A stretch of 64,000 nt of DNA from Clostridia bacterium (GTDB taxonomy: Bacteria > Bacillota > Clostridia > TANB77 > CAG-508). Below are positions 45,452-54,819 of this stretch, in pieces. The translations under genes and the position numbers were made by a program. The notes under the pieces were generated by a model that had not been told where the DNA came from, made no database searches, and saw nothing but the letters and a program-made list of their open reading frames with translations. The DNA lies in assembly GCA_017533795.1 (NCBI GenBank), contig JAFWIH010000008.1, forward strand, positions 1-64,000, given 5' to 3'. Positions within the stretch are counted from its first letter, which is position 1. Each line of letters opens with the position of its first letter.

Positions 45452-46366
45452 TTATATTTCTTCTTCATTTTTTTTGTCTGTTTTTCCAAGTTTTTCTATT
45501 TTTTCTAGTTCTTTTTCATTTTCCATTTCTTCACTGTCCATTGTTTCTTTATTGCTATCTTTTATAATTTTTATGTCTGATGCCACATATCTTTTATGTA
45601 GCCATCCTTCACCATCTTTAAATTTAACTTTTATTTGTTCTTTTAGTGTTTCTACTCCCTCTACTTCTCCAACTCCATCTGATGTTTTTACTATTGCTCC
45701 AACATTAGGTAACTTCTTTAATTTATCTTTATAGACATCTTCCTCATACTTTAAGCAACACATAAGACGTCCACAATTACCTGAAACTTTTGTAGGATTT
45801 AATGATAAATTTTGTTCTTTTGCCATTTTAATTGAAACCGTCTCAAAGTCTCTTAAAAATGAGCAACAGCATAATTCTCTACCACATACTCCATTTCCGC
45901 CAATTCTTTTTACTTCATCTCTTACGCCTATTTGTCTTAATTCTATCCTTGTTTTATAAATCGCCGCTAAATCTTTAACTAATTCTCTAAAATCTATTCT
46001 TCCATCTGCAGTAAAGAAAAATAACAACTTACTGTTGTCAAATTTGTATTCAACATCTGTTAGTGTCATATCTAATTTATGTTCTTTAATTTTATCTTGA
46101 CAAACTTTAAATGCTTCTTTTTCTTTCTTTTTGCATTCCTCAGCCATTTTTTTATCCTTTGGAGTTGCTATTCTGATAACCTTTTTTAAAGGTTTTAGTA
46201 TTTTTTCATCTTCTACATGTCTATTAGCAATTAATACTTCTCCATATTCTTCTCCTTGCACTGTCTCAACAACAACAAAGTCTCCTTTTTTTATTGGAAG
46301 AGTACCTGGATTAAAAAAATATATTTTGCCTAGTTTTTTAAATCTTACTCCTACTATGTTTTTCAT
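45452..46366 (-). CDS. ricT: PSP1-domain protein (RicT/YaaT-like)
   Basis: 304 residues with the PSP1 C-terminal domain: FTADGRIDFRELVKDLA, GVCGRELCCCSFLRDFETVSIKMAKEQ and the Cys-rich NCGRLMCCLKYEE that binds Fe-S in the Ric complex. In B. subtilis YaaT/RicT takes part in sporulation, competence and mRNA maturation. C-terminal tail is a charged helix. Start at the ATG at 46366 (GGGGGGAAG), overlapping the end of holB by 29 bases. Confidence 0.93.
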   Translation of the reverse strand: MKNIVGVRFKKLGKIYFFNPGTLPIKKGDFVVVETVQGEEYGEVLIANRHVEDEKILKPLKKVIRIATPKDKKMAEECKKKEKEAFKVCQDKIKEHKLDMTLTDVEYKFDNSKLLFFFTADGRIDFRELVKDLAAIYKTRIELRQIGVRDEVKRIGGNGVCGRELCCCSFLRDFETVSIKMAKEQNLSLNPTKVSGNCGRLMCCLKYEEDVYKDKLKKLPNVGAIVKTSDGVGEVEGVETLKEQIKVKFKDGEGWLHKRYVASDIKIIKDSNKETMDSEEMENEKELEKIEKLGKTDKKNEEEI

Positions 46367-47255
46367 TAACTTCCCCCCATATGCCAAAAAGCATATAATC
46401 TATACACATATTGTAATTACTGTTAGATTTTATTCTTTTTTTTGTTTCTTCTATAATTTCTATACAATTAGCATATTTACTACTGTTAATTGCTTTTTTT
46501 ATTAGAAGCACATTCATATAATCCAATATTTCAAAAATTTCATCCTTTTCTTTATATAAATTTTCAGCTTCTTTTAGTATGTGTATTATATCACAATTTT
46601 CTAAATTATCTATAATATTTGTTATTTTTTCATATGTTCCTGTCTTATCTTTTAAATTAATTGCTTTTGCAATACTTCCATCTGCAATTTCCGTGATATT
46701 TGAACCAATAGTTTGCCCTTGAAAATTTTCTGATAAAAAACTTGTTATTTCCTCATCACTAATTCTTTCAAAATACATTATTGTACATCTTGATTTTATT
46801 GTTGCTAAGAAATTGCTTTCATTTGTACCAATTAAAACAATCGTCATATATGTTGGTGGCTCTTCTAGTGTTTTTAATAAGCAATTTTGAGCCTCTACTG
46901 TCATCATATCAGCATCATTTATTATACAAACTTTATTACTAGATATTATAGGCTTTTCTGATACTTCTTTTTGCATATTTCTTATTTGATCAATTTTTAT
47001 GCTGCCTTTTTCATCTGGTTCTATATAAATATAGTCCGGGTTATTACTTGAATCAAATTCTAAACATGATTTACATTTATTACAGTATTTATTATCATCT
47101 AGGCATAATAACATTTTTGCAAATTCTTTAGCTATTAGTCTTTTACCAATGCCAGATATTCCAACAAACATGTAGCTGTGTGATACTTTATTTAATTCTA
47201 CAGCTTTTTTTAATGTTTTTTTTGCTGCTTTATTTCCAACTATATTGTCAAACAT
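46338..47255 (-). CDS. holB: DNA polymerase III delta' subunit
   Basis: 305 residues of clamp-loader AAA+ protein. Walker-A-like FVGISGIGKRLIAKEFA, zinc-binding Cys cluster (CNKCKSCLEF), Walker-B-like KVCIINDADMMTVEAQNCLLKTLEEPP. The order lepB-holB-ricT is consistent with Firmicute clusters (holB-yaaT). Start taken at the ATG at 47255 with AAAGGTGAG. Confidence 0.93.
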   Translation of the reverse strand: MFDNIVGNKAAKKTLKKAVELNKVSHSYMFVGISGIGKRLIAKEFAKMLLCLDDNKYCNKCKSCLEFDSSNNPDYIYIEPDEKGSIKIDQIRNMQKEVSEKPIISSNKVCIINDADMMTVEAQNCLLKTLEEPPTYMTIVLIGTNESNFLATIKSRCTIMYFERISDEEITSFLSENFQGQTIGSNITEIADGSIAKAINLKDKTGTYEKITNIIDNLENCDIIHILKEAENLYKEKDEIFEILDYMNVLLIKKAINSSKYANCIEIIEETKKRIKSNSNYNMCIDYMLFGIWGEVNEKHSRSKI

Positions 47256-47270
47256 ATAATTTCTCACCTT

Positions 47271-47912
47271 TTATTTAACAGTACCAAAAGCGCTAAATGG
47301 CCAAAATCTAAATGCAACTGAACTTTCTATTTTTTCTAGAGGTATGCATCCAAAAGCTCTACAGTCAGTACTTTGGCTACGATTATCTCCTATTGCAAAT
47401 ACACAATCTTTTGGTACATAAAAATCAGAAAATACACCTTTTGATACATCCGTAACTACTCCAGGTTGTAAATACTCTTCCTGTAATTCATCACCATTTA
47501 CAAATACTTTTCCATCTTTTATTTCTATATGCTCCCCTGGTAATCCTACTACTCTTTTTATATAACTAGTTTTACCAATTTCAAGCACATAATATGTAAA
47601 TTTTGCAAATATACCTTTTGGTTCTTTATTGTAAACTGCTACTGGTTCTTGTGGATTTTCACAATCAGATAAAAAAGTTACACTTGGTGCTTCAAATGTT
47701 ATTATTTCTCCTCTTTTAGGCATCTTTTTAGTTGTTCTTCCCCATCTATTAAGCCATAAACGTTGATCTTGCTTTAACGTAGGGAACATAGATGGTTGTT
47801 TAACTATTGTAGGTGTTCCAATATAATATCTAATAAGTAATGCTAAAATAATTGCAATTACAATACAATAGCCCCACTCAAGGGCTTCTTTTAAAACTGA
47901 TTTTTCTTCCAA
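47271..47912 (-). CDS. lepB: Signal peptidase I
   Basis: 213 residues. One N-terminal membrane helix (~12-30), the catalytic Ser in KQPSMFPTLKQDQRLWLNRW, the Lys in YIKRVVGLPGEHIEIKDGKVFVNG and the GDNRSQSTDCRAFGCIPLEKI box. This is the housekeeping enzyme, in contrast to the SipW-like protein at 58356. Start codon TTG after AGGAGGAG. Confidence 0.96.
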   Translation of the reverse strand: MEEKSVLKEALEWGYCIVIAIILALLIRYYIGTPTIVKQPSMFPTLKQDQRLWLNRWGRTTKKMPKRGEIITFEAPSVTFLSDCENPQEPVAVYNKEPKGIFAKFTYYVLEIGKTSYIKRVVGLPGEHIEIKDGKVFVNGDELQEEYLQPGVVTDVSKGVFSDFYVPKDCVFAIGDNRSQSTDCRAFGCIPLEKIESSVAFRFWPFSAFGTVK

Positions 47913-48005
47913 ATAAGTCTCCTCCTAAATTTCTACATTTGTAAACTCTACTTGTCTATTATACATTATTTTTTTTTAGTAATCAATTATTATACTAATC
48001 AAACT

Positions 48006-49355
48006 CTATTCTTTTGTTGGAATTCTTATAACTACTTCTGTTCCTTCTCCTACAACACTTTTTATATCAATGCTTCCACCATTTTTGTCTAGAATCTCTT
48101 TTGCAATAGAAAGTCCTAATCCTGTTCCTCCCATTTCTCTGGTTCTAGCTTTGTCCACTCTATAAAATCTTTCAAATATTTTGCTTAAATCTTCTTCAGG
48201 AATTCCAATTCCATTATCAATAATTTTTATGTATGCATCATTATATACAAAGCCAACATATATTTTTATATCTCCTCCATTAGGAGTATATTTAATGCTA
48301 TTTGACAATATATTAAGTACTACTCTTTCTATATCATCCTTGTCAGCATATACTGGAGGCACATCTGCAGTAACAAAGCAACTTACTTTATGTTCTTTTT
48401 TCATCGCTTCAATAGCAAGTTTGTCCTGAGCACGTTTAACTAGTTCCCCTAAATCGAATGCTTCTCTTTTTATTCTATTTCTAGCATTGTCATATCTAGA
48501 AAGTGTTAGTAAATCTGTTACTAGTTTTGCCATTCTTCTTGCCTCTGTTGCAATAACATTTAAAAATTTACCTTGTGTTTCTTTATCATATTCAGCTTCT
48601 AGCAATGTATCTGCATAACCCATAATTGAAGTAATAGGAGTTTTCAATTCATGTGACACATCTGCTACAAATTCTTTTCTCATATTATCTAGTGTAACAT
48701 GCTCTGTAATATCTTGTATTACAGCAATTACTCCTGCAGGTGTATCATTTTCATTTTTAAATGGTGCAAAGAAAATGTGTATATATGTGTCTTCAACTTT
48801 TACTCTTTCTTCCGTTGATGTCCAATTCTCTAAGTATATTATTTTTTCCATATTTATGTCTACACCACTATTTTTAAATATATCATCAAAGCTTTTATCC
48901 TCTGGAGACATTTTTAAAAGTCTTTTAGCTTCGGGATTAATTAAGATAATATTTCCTTCCATATCAAAAGCTATGATTCCATCCGTCATATGTAAAAGAA
49001 TTGTCTCCATTTGATTTCTTTGCTTAGAAACTTCACTAAGTTTATCTTTAAGTTCACTTGTCATAAGGCTAACAGTATTATCTACAGGACGGATTATAAA
49101 CTTAGAAATTATAAATGCCGTAATTCCTACAACTAAAGCAAATGCTGCTCCTGCAACTGCTAATATTATTTGTGCTTTTTGTTTCAAATCTGTAAATAGT
49201 TGAATTACTTCTTCGCTACTGCTTAATCCATTAGTTTCTACAGCTCTACTTGCATTATTAAGCATATTCAAAAATACAAGGCAGATAGCTCCAATAACTA
49301 AAATACCTATTATAAAGAATATTATTATTATCTTATTTTTAGTTCTCTTTAGCAT
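48006..49355 (-). CDS. Sensor histidine kinase with PAS domain (PhoR/WalK-like)
   Basis: 449 residues. Two membrane helices (~9-32 and ~60-84) with a very short outside loop, a HAMP-like region, a PAS domain (~110-215, MTDGIIAFDMEGNIILINPEA), then HisKA with SHELKTPITSIMGYAD and the ATPase domain (NILSNSIKYTPNGG, DNGIGIPEEDLSKIFERFYRVD, GGTGLGLSIAKEI). No response regulator is adjacent; the orphan at 22825 is a candidate partner only by default. Its start overlaps the murG end by 17 bases, implying a link with wall synthesis. Confidence 0.93.
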   Translation of the reverse strand: MLKRTKNKIIIIFFIIGILVIGAICLVFLNMLNNASRAVETNGLSSSEEVIQLFTDLKQKAQIILAVAGAAFALVVGITAFIISKFIIRPVDNTVSLMTSELKDKLSEVSKQRNQMETILLHMTDGIIAFDMEGNIILINPEAKRLLKMSPEDKSFDDIFKNSGVDINMEKIIYLENWTSTEERVKVEDTYIHIFFAPFKNENDTPAGVIAVIQDITEHVTLDNMRKEFVADVSHELKTPITSIMGYADTLLEAEYDKETQGKFLNVIATEARRMAKLVTDLLTLSRYDNARNRIKREAFDLGELVKRAQDKLAIEAMKKEHKVSCFVTADVPPVYADKDDIERVVLNILSNSIKYTPNGGDIKIYVGFVYNDAYIKIIDNGIGIPEEDLSKIFERFYRVDKARTREMGGTGLGLSIAKEILDKNGGSIDIKSVVGEGTEVVIRIPTKE

Positions 49356-50475
49356 ATTCTTCTCCTCTTATTTTTTTTATCTCATCATAAATTTTATCCT
49401 CTACATTATATGCTGCTTTTGTTAAAGCTTTTTCTTGCATTTGCTTCATTTTATCTTTATTTGTTACTATTATATTAATTGTATCATTTAAATTATTTCC
49501 ATTTAATTTATCATTTAATATTATTTTAGCCGCTCCAACATTTTCTAGAACTTTTGCATTATATAATTGATGATCACCACTTACATTTGGTAAAGGAATT
49601 AAAATTGAAGGTTTCCCTAAATTTGATATTTCAGTTATACTCATTGCTCCGCTTCTTGCTACTATGATATCTGAAATATTCATTACTTCTTCCATATTAT
49701 ATATATATGGAACTATTTTTATATTTTCTATAAAATTTATATTCATACTCTTTTTTTCTAATTCGCTTTTTATAGTATCATATTGTTTAGGCCCTGTTGC
49801 CCACATTATTTGATATTTACTATTTAGTTTCTCATAAATAATCTGTAATATAGCATCATTTATTTTTTGTGCACCTTGACTACCGCCAAATATTAAAACA
49901 ATTGGCTTGACTTTACTTAATCCTAAATTTGTTATAATTCTATCTTTTTCTTGAATTGTATATTCTTTTTTTTGTATTTTAACTGGTGTACCCGTATAAA
50001 CAACTTTTTTGGCATGAGGTAGACGTTCTTTAGCGTCTTCAAATGATACTAATACAGTATCAGCTTTGCTTGAAAGCATTTTAACAGCTTTGCCTGGGAA
50101 AGCATTACTCTCATGTAAAATAACAGGTATTTTATTTTTTTTTGCTGCTAAAACAACAGCACCACAAATATATCCACCTGTACCTATTACAACATCTGGA
50201 TTAAATTCCTTTATAATTTTATTAGCTTCTCCTATTCCCTTAAGCGTCTTGTACATTTTTTTCAAATTATCTATTGAAATAGTTTTGCTCAATCCATATG
50301 CATCTATTGTCTTTAATTCATATCCTGCTCTTGGTACTAAATCATTTTCTAGTCCCCTGGTAGTACCAATAAATATTATTTTAGAATCTTTTTCTTCTTG
50401 TTTGATTTTATTTGCTATTGCTATTCCCGGGTTAATATGTCCCGCCGTTCCAGCAGCTGCAATTATAGCCTTCAT
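49339..50475 (-). CDS. murG: UDP-GlcNAc:lipid I transferase MurG
   Basis: 378 residues making lipid II at the inner face of the membrane. GT-B fold with the N-terminal GTAGHINPGIAIA loop, GTGGYICGAVVLAA, HESNAFPGKA, and the C-terminal IFGGSQGAQKIN and VARSGAMSITEI. Intact; no in-frame CGG although several CGGs occur out of phase. Confidence 0.97.
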   Translation of the reverse strand: MKAIIAAAGTAGHINPGIAIANKIKQEEKDSKIIFIGTTRGLENDLVPRAGYELKTIDAYGLSKTISIDNLKKMYKTLKGIGEANKIIKEFNPDVVIGTGGYICGAVVLAAKKNKIPVILHESNAFPGKAVKMLSSKADTVLVSFEDAKERLPHAKKVVYTGTPVKIQKKEYTIQEKDRIITNLGLSKVKPIVLIFGGSQGAQKINDAILQIIYEKLNSKYQIMWATGPKQYDTIKSELEKKSMNINFIENIKIVPYIYNMEEVMNISDIIVARSGAMSITEISNLGKPSILIPLPNVSGDHQLYNAKVLENVGAAKIILNDKLNGNNLNDTINIIVTNKDKMKQMQEKALTKAAYNVEDKIYDEIKKIRGEEYAKEN

Positions 50476-50494
50476 TTAAGCTCCTCCTAAAATT

Positions 50495-51064
50495 CTATTG
50501 TGCATCTTTAATTTTTATAGTGTTTATATAATTTGTTTGTTCATCTTTTTCTAGATCAATATCATACATACTATCTTCTATTGCTTTGTTATTATTAGTA
50601 TCCCAATTTTGAACGTTGGCCATAGCTTTAATTTGATAATCTTTATTTTGTTCATTGTTTTTTCTAATAATTTCTAAAAGCTCGTTTACTTTATTTCCAC
50701 TTACTCTGTCACCTTCATATTCTTTAAGCTTATCATTAAATGATTGTATAGCTGAATTATTAGAATTATTAGTATTATTAGAGTTATTAGTATTATCAAA
50801 TAGACTCGTTACTTGGTTATCTGTATTTTCTGCATTTTCACCCGCTTCGTTGTTTGTATTTTCTTCATTTTCAGTTTCTGTTTCTAATTCTTCTGTTTCT
50901 TCTATTTCTGCTGTTTCTTCTGTTTGCTCATTCTCATTTAAATCTACTAAGCGTGGCTCAGAAGATTTTGTAGTAAATACTACCAATGCTGTTATTCCTA
51001 CAATTGCTAAAATTCCTAAAATTACTGCTACAATAATTACTATTTTTACTGTTTTAGAGTTCAT
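50495..51064 (-). CDS. Unrecognised single-pass membrane protein in the wall cluster
   Basis: 189 residues. N-terminal helix (~8-30, VKIVIIVAVILGILAIVGIT), then a low-complexity stalk very rich in Glu, Thr and Asn (TEETAEIEETEELETETENE and an NNSNNTNNSNN tract), then a folded region (FNDKLKEYEGDRVSGNKVNELLEIIRKNN). It occupies the place often held by murF/murD or ftsL-like genes between ftsW and murG. The C-terminal domain may be extracytoplasmic. Function unknown. Confidence 0.75.
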   Translation of the reverse strand: MNSKTVKIVIIVAVILGILAIVGITALVVFTTKSSEPRLVDLNENEQTEETAEIEETEELETETENEENTNNEAGENAENTDNQVTSLFDNTNNSNNTNNSNNSAIQSFNDKLKEYEGDRVSGNKVNELLEIIRKNNEQNKDYQIKAMANVQNWDTNNNKAIEDSMYDIDLEKDEQTNYINTIKIKDAQ

Positions 51065-51095
51065 AATTTCATTCTCCTTTTATTATTTCATTTTA

Positions 51096-52235
51096 TTATT
51101 TATATTCTTTTGTTCCTGCTCTTGAGATATTGAGTAATACTCCCATCTCGCAGAGCAATATAAATAAAGCTGTTCCTCCATAACTGAAAAATGGTAGAGG
51201 CATACCTGTTGCTGGCATTGAAGATGTTACAACAGCTATATTAATTATTACTTGTATTGCAACTAATGCTGTTATTCCAATTGCAACTAAACTTCCAAAC
51301 ATATCTGGTGACCTCATTGCAATTAAAATTCCTCTCCATATAAAAATTGCAAAAAGAATAATAACAACTGCACAACCAATAAATCCAATTTCTTCTGCTA
51401 ATACTGAAAAAATAAAGTCATTATGTGGTTCCGGTATATATAAATATTTTTGTTTGCTCTCTCCTAATCCTGCACCAAATAATCCTCCAGATCCTATTGC
51501 ATATAAACTTTGTATTACTTGCCAGCCTTTTCCTGTTGCATCTTGCCATGGATCTATAAAAGTTGTAACCCTCGCTAATCTATATGGTTCTAGAATAATT
51601 AATGCAATTAGTCCTGGAACTCCAACTGTTCCTCCTGTTGCTGCAAAATGCCAAAACTTGCATCCTGCCACTATCATCATTGTTGAACATACACCAATTA
51701 TTACCACTGATGCACTAAAATGAGGTTGTAATAATAATAAAGCAATTATTGGTAATATGAAACATATATGTTTTATAAATCCTTTGAAATATTTATCTAA
51801 TTCATTCTTATTTTTTACAAGTATTCCAGCATAAAACACTATCATTAAAAACTTAACTATTTCTGAAGGTTGGAATGATAATGATTCTGTAACATAAATC
51901 CATCTTTTTGCTTCATTTACTTCTTTACCTATTGCTAATACAAGTACTAAAAGTATTAATGAAATCCACCATGCTTGTTTATAAAATTTTTGGTAAAATC
52001 TATAGTCTATCTTAGAAATCATATACATTGCTACAATTCCACTTCCAGCAAATATTAATTGTTTTGCAAAATACTTATAACTATTACCACTCTCTGAAAG
52101 AGCAGTTGGTGAACTTGCAGATAATACCATAACTAAACCTATTGCAAGTAAAAGCAAGATTGTTATAACTAACGTATAATCAACAGGATTGTTTAAAAAT
52201 CTAGAAAAATTTTTAACCTTTTTTTTCTTAGCCAT
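51096..52235 (-). CDS. FtsW/SpoVE-type SEDS glycosyltransferase
   Basis: 379 residues with about ten membrane helices. SEDS motifs: SLSFQPSEIVKFLMIVFYA, the GWQVIQSLYAIGSGGLFGAGLG loop, and LPEPHNDFIFSVLAEEIGFIG-type segment (given in part), ending PLPFFSYGGTALF. It polymerises lipid II with a class B PBP, here probably the SpoVD/FtsI protein in the same cluster. Whether it serves division (FtsW), sporulation (SpoVE) or both cannot be told. Confidence 0.93.
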   Translation of the reverse strand: MAKKKKVKNFSRFLNNPVDYTLVITILLLLAIGLVMVLSASSPTALSESGNSYKYFAKQLIFAGSGIVAMYMISKIDYRFYQKFYKQAWWISLILLVLVLAIGKEVNEAKRWIYVTESLSFQPSEIVKFLMIVFYAGILVKNKNELDKYFKGFIKHICFILPIIALLLLQPHFSASVVIIGVCSTMMIVAGCKFWHFAATGGTVGVPGLIALIILEPYRLARVTTFIDPWQDATGKGWQVIQSLYAIGSGGLFGAGLGESKQKYLYIPEPHNDFIFSVLAEEIGFIGCAVVIILFAIFIWRGILIAMRSPDMFGSLVAIGITALVAIQVIINIAVVTSSMPATGMPLPFFSYGGTALFILLCEMGVLLNISRAGTKEYK

Positions 52236-52252
52236 TATTTATTATCCTTTCA

Positions 52253-53233
52253 TTATATTATAACAACTCCCAATAAACAAAGCACTAATGTTACTAAGCT
52301 AAATACTATTACTACCTTGCTTTCTTTCCATCCTGAAAGCTCAAAATGATGATGTAATGGAGCCATTTTAAATATTCTCTTTCCTGTCTTTTTATAATAA
52401 GCAACTTGTAATATTACGGATAATGTTTCTATTACAGGTATAAGTGATATTACTAATAATAACAATGGCATTTTTAAATATAAAGCCATGGCAGATATAA
52501 CTCCACCTAATAGAAGTGAACCTGTATCACCCATAAACACTTTTGCTGGATGCAAATTAAACATTAAAAATCCTAATGTACCTCCTGTAACGACACTTCC
52601 AAAAAGTACCATTTCTGGAACATTTCTAGAAATTCCAATTATGGTTAAACATGTTATAATAATTGTACTAACACTTGATGATAATCCATCAATACCATCT
52701 GTTAAATTAACAGCGTTTGTTGTTGCTAATATAACAATAATTGCAAAAGGAATATAAACCCATACTGGCATAGTTATGTATGTTTTTAATATTGGTATAT
52801 AAGTTTGTGTCCCTATGTTAAATCCTTTTATTAAAAATAAAACATATACTACAGAGATGATAAGTAATCCCAGCATCTTATAACTAGGTTTTAAGCCTTT
52901 AGTATTTTTTAAAACTAATTTTTTAAAATCATCAATAAATCCTATTATCCCAAATCCTATTGTTAAGCATAAGATTGGTATCAATCGTCTTCCTGTTTGT
53001 ATCTGACCATTTAGACTACAATAAAAATATGTAATAGCTATTCCAATTATCATAGAAATCATTATTATTATTCCACCCATTGTTGGGGTTCCCTGTTTTT
53101 TTAAGTGTGACTCTGGTCCATCATCTCTTTCTATCTGACCTACTTTAAATTTCTTTAATATAGGTATTATTATTAGTGCTGTTATTATTGTTACAAAAAA
53201 TGTTATTAGCAATATAATCATGTGGAAATTCAA
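52253..53233 (-). CDS. mraY: Phospho-N-acetylmuramoyl-pentapeptide transferase
   Basis: About 326 residues with ten membrane helices, making lipid I. Motifs: KKQGTPTMGGIIIM, GFIDDFKKLVLKNTKGLKP-type loop, TNAVNLTDGIDGL, and MAPLHHHFELSGW. I prefer the TTG at 53233, seven bases after AAAGGGTG, over a GTG three codons upstream that overlaps the ribosome site; this is uncertain. Confidence 0.95.
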   Translation of the reverse strand: MNFHMIILLITFFVTIITALIIIPILKKFKVGQIERDDGPESHLKKQGTPTMGGIIIMISMIIGIAITYFYCSLNGQIQTGRRLIPILCLTIGFGIIGFIDDFKKLVLKNTKGLKPSYKMLGLLIISVVYVLFLIKGFNIGTQTYIPILKTYITMPVWVYIPFAIIVILATTNAVNLTDGIDGLSSSVSTIIITCLTIIGISRNVPEMVLFGSVVTGGTLGFLMFNLHPAKVFMGDTGSLLLGGVISAMALYLKMPLLLLVISLIPVIETLSVILQVAYYKKTGKRIFKMAPLHHHFELSGWKESKVVIVFSLVTLVLCLLGVVII

Positions 53234-53251
53234 AATTAACACCCTTTCTTT

Positions 53252-54730
53252 TTACTTTTGTTTTTTACTATCTATTATTTCTTTTATTATCTTTTTTTCA
53301 TCAAATGGATATTTCTCTTCATTTACTTCTTGATACATTTCGTGCCCTTTTCCTGCTATAACTATTAAGTCCCTTTTATTAGCCATTTTAATTGCTTCTG
53401 TAATTGCTTTTTTTCTATCTACAATTGTCTTATATTCCTTAGTTTTACCCTTTATTCCTGTTTCTATTTCACTTATAATTTCTTCTGGTTTTTCAGTCCT
53501 TGGATTGTCAGAAGTTATAATTGTATAATCTGCTAATTTACCTGCAATTTCTCCCATTATTGGTCTTTTAGCTTTATCTCTGTCTCCTCCACAACCAAAA
53601 ACGCAAATGACCCTCCCAGGTGTGTATTTTTTTACAGTTTCCAAAATACTTTCTAAACTTTTTGGTGTATGAGCATAATCTATCATAATAGGTATGTCTT
53701 TTTTGTTATCTATTATTTCGCTTCTACCAGGAACTTTAATATTTGCTAATTCTTCTTTTATTATTTCAGGATCTATTCCATATTTTTTTGTAATACAAAT
53801 TGCAAGTAGCGCATTATAAACACTAAACCTGCCTGGAATTCCAACTTTTATTCTTTCATTCCTGTCTGTAAGCTTTGTTCTAAAATCAGCATACGTATTT
53901 GAAACAGTAATATCTCTTGCCATAACATTGGCGTAATTATCTATTCCATATGTTATAATATTATTTTCAGGAAATAGATTTTGTATTTTTGCACCATATA
54001 AATCGTCAGAATTTGTAAATCCCGTTTTACACATTTTAAAAAGTTCTAATTTTGACATAAAGTAATCTTGCATATTCACATGTTCTTTTTCACTTATGTG
54101 ATCTTCAGATAAGTTTGTAAATGCTACTAAATCAAATTTGCAATTTTCTACTCTGTGTAATTTTAAACTTTGAGAAGAAACTTCCATAACTACAAATTCA
54201 ACATCTTCTTTTGCCATTTCTGCAAATGCTTTTTGTAATTCAACACTTTCTGGTGTTGTTCTTTCATTATCCATGATTTTCTTTTCATTTATGTAAGTCC
54301 CTATTGTGCCTATTAGTCCAACCTTTTTCCCAGCTTTACTTAATATGTTTTTTACCATAAATGCAGTAGTGGTTTTTCCTTTTGTGCCTGTAATTCCTAT
54401 AAGCTTAAACTTCTTAGTAGGATTACCATAGTAATTGCTAGATATATATGCTAAAGCAATTCTTGTATTTGGTGCCATAATTAGAGTAACGTCTTTCTGG
54501 ATTTTTATCTTCTTTAAGTCACAACCTTCCTCTATAAAAATAACTTTTGCTCCATTATTTATAGCCTCTGATATATAATCATGCCCATCAGTATTATTCC
54601 CTTTTATTGCAACAAAGATGTTTCCTTCTTTTATATTTTTACTATTATATTCAATTCCCGTTATATCAATATCTAAATTACCTTTCGCTTTTAATCCTTC
54701 AAGTCCTATTAAAGTTTCCTTTAATTTCAT
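53252..54730 (-). CDS. murE: UDP-MurNAc-tripeptide synthetase MurE
   Basis: 492 residues. Mur ligase with Walker loop GITGTKGKTTTAFM, carbamylated-Lys region, ATP/substrate motif DNPRTEKPEEII and DYAHTPKSLE. DNPRTE (rather than DDPRNE) is compatible with meso-diaminopimelate or lysine; the residue pattern DNPR usually accompanies mDAP. murF and murD are not in this cluster. It starts 89 bp after the recoded spoVD stop. Confidence 0.96.
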   Translation of the reverse strand: MKLKETLIGLEGLKAKGNLDIDITGIEYNSKNIKEGNIFVAIKGNNTDGHDYISEAINNGAKVIFIEEGCDLKKIKIQKDVTLIMAPNTRIALAYISSNYYGNPTKKFKLIGITGTKGKTTTAFMVKNILSKAGKKVGLIGTIGTYINEKKIMDNERTTPESVELQKAFAEMAKEDVEFVVMEVSSQSLKLHRVENCKFDLVAFTNLSEDHISEKEHVNMQDYFMSKLELFKMCKTGFTNSDDLYGAKIQNLFPENNIITYGIDNYANVMARDITVSNTYADFRTKLTDRNERIKVGIPGRFSVYNALLAICITKKYGIDPEIIKEELANIKVPGRSEIIDNKKDIPIMIDYAHTPKSLESILETVKKYTPGRVICVFGCGGDRDKAKRPIMGEIAGKLADYTIITSDNPRTEKPEEIISEIETGIKGKTKEYKTIVDRKKAITEAIKMANKRDLIVIAGKGHEMYQEVNEEKYPFDEKKIIKEIIDSKKQK

Positions 54731-54819
54731 TTAAATCTCTCCTTACATTCCGTTATATTATATAACTATTTTTTATATTTGTATAGGGGTATTTAAAATT
54801 TTATTATTATATTATATTT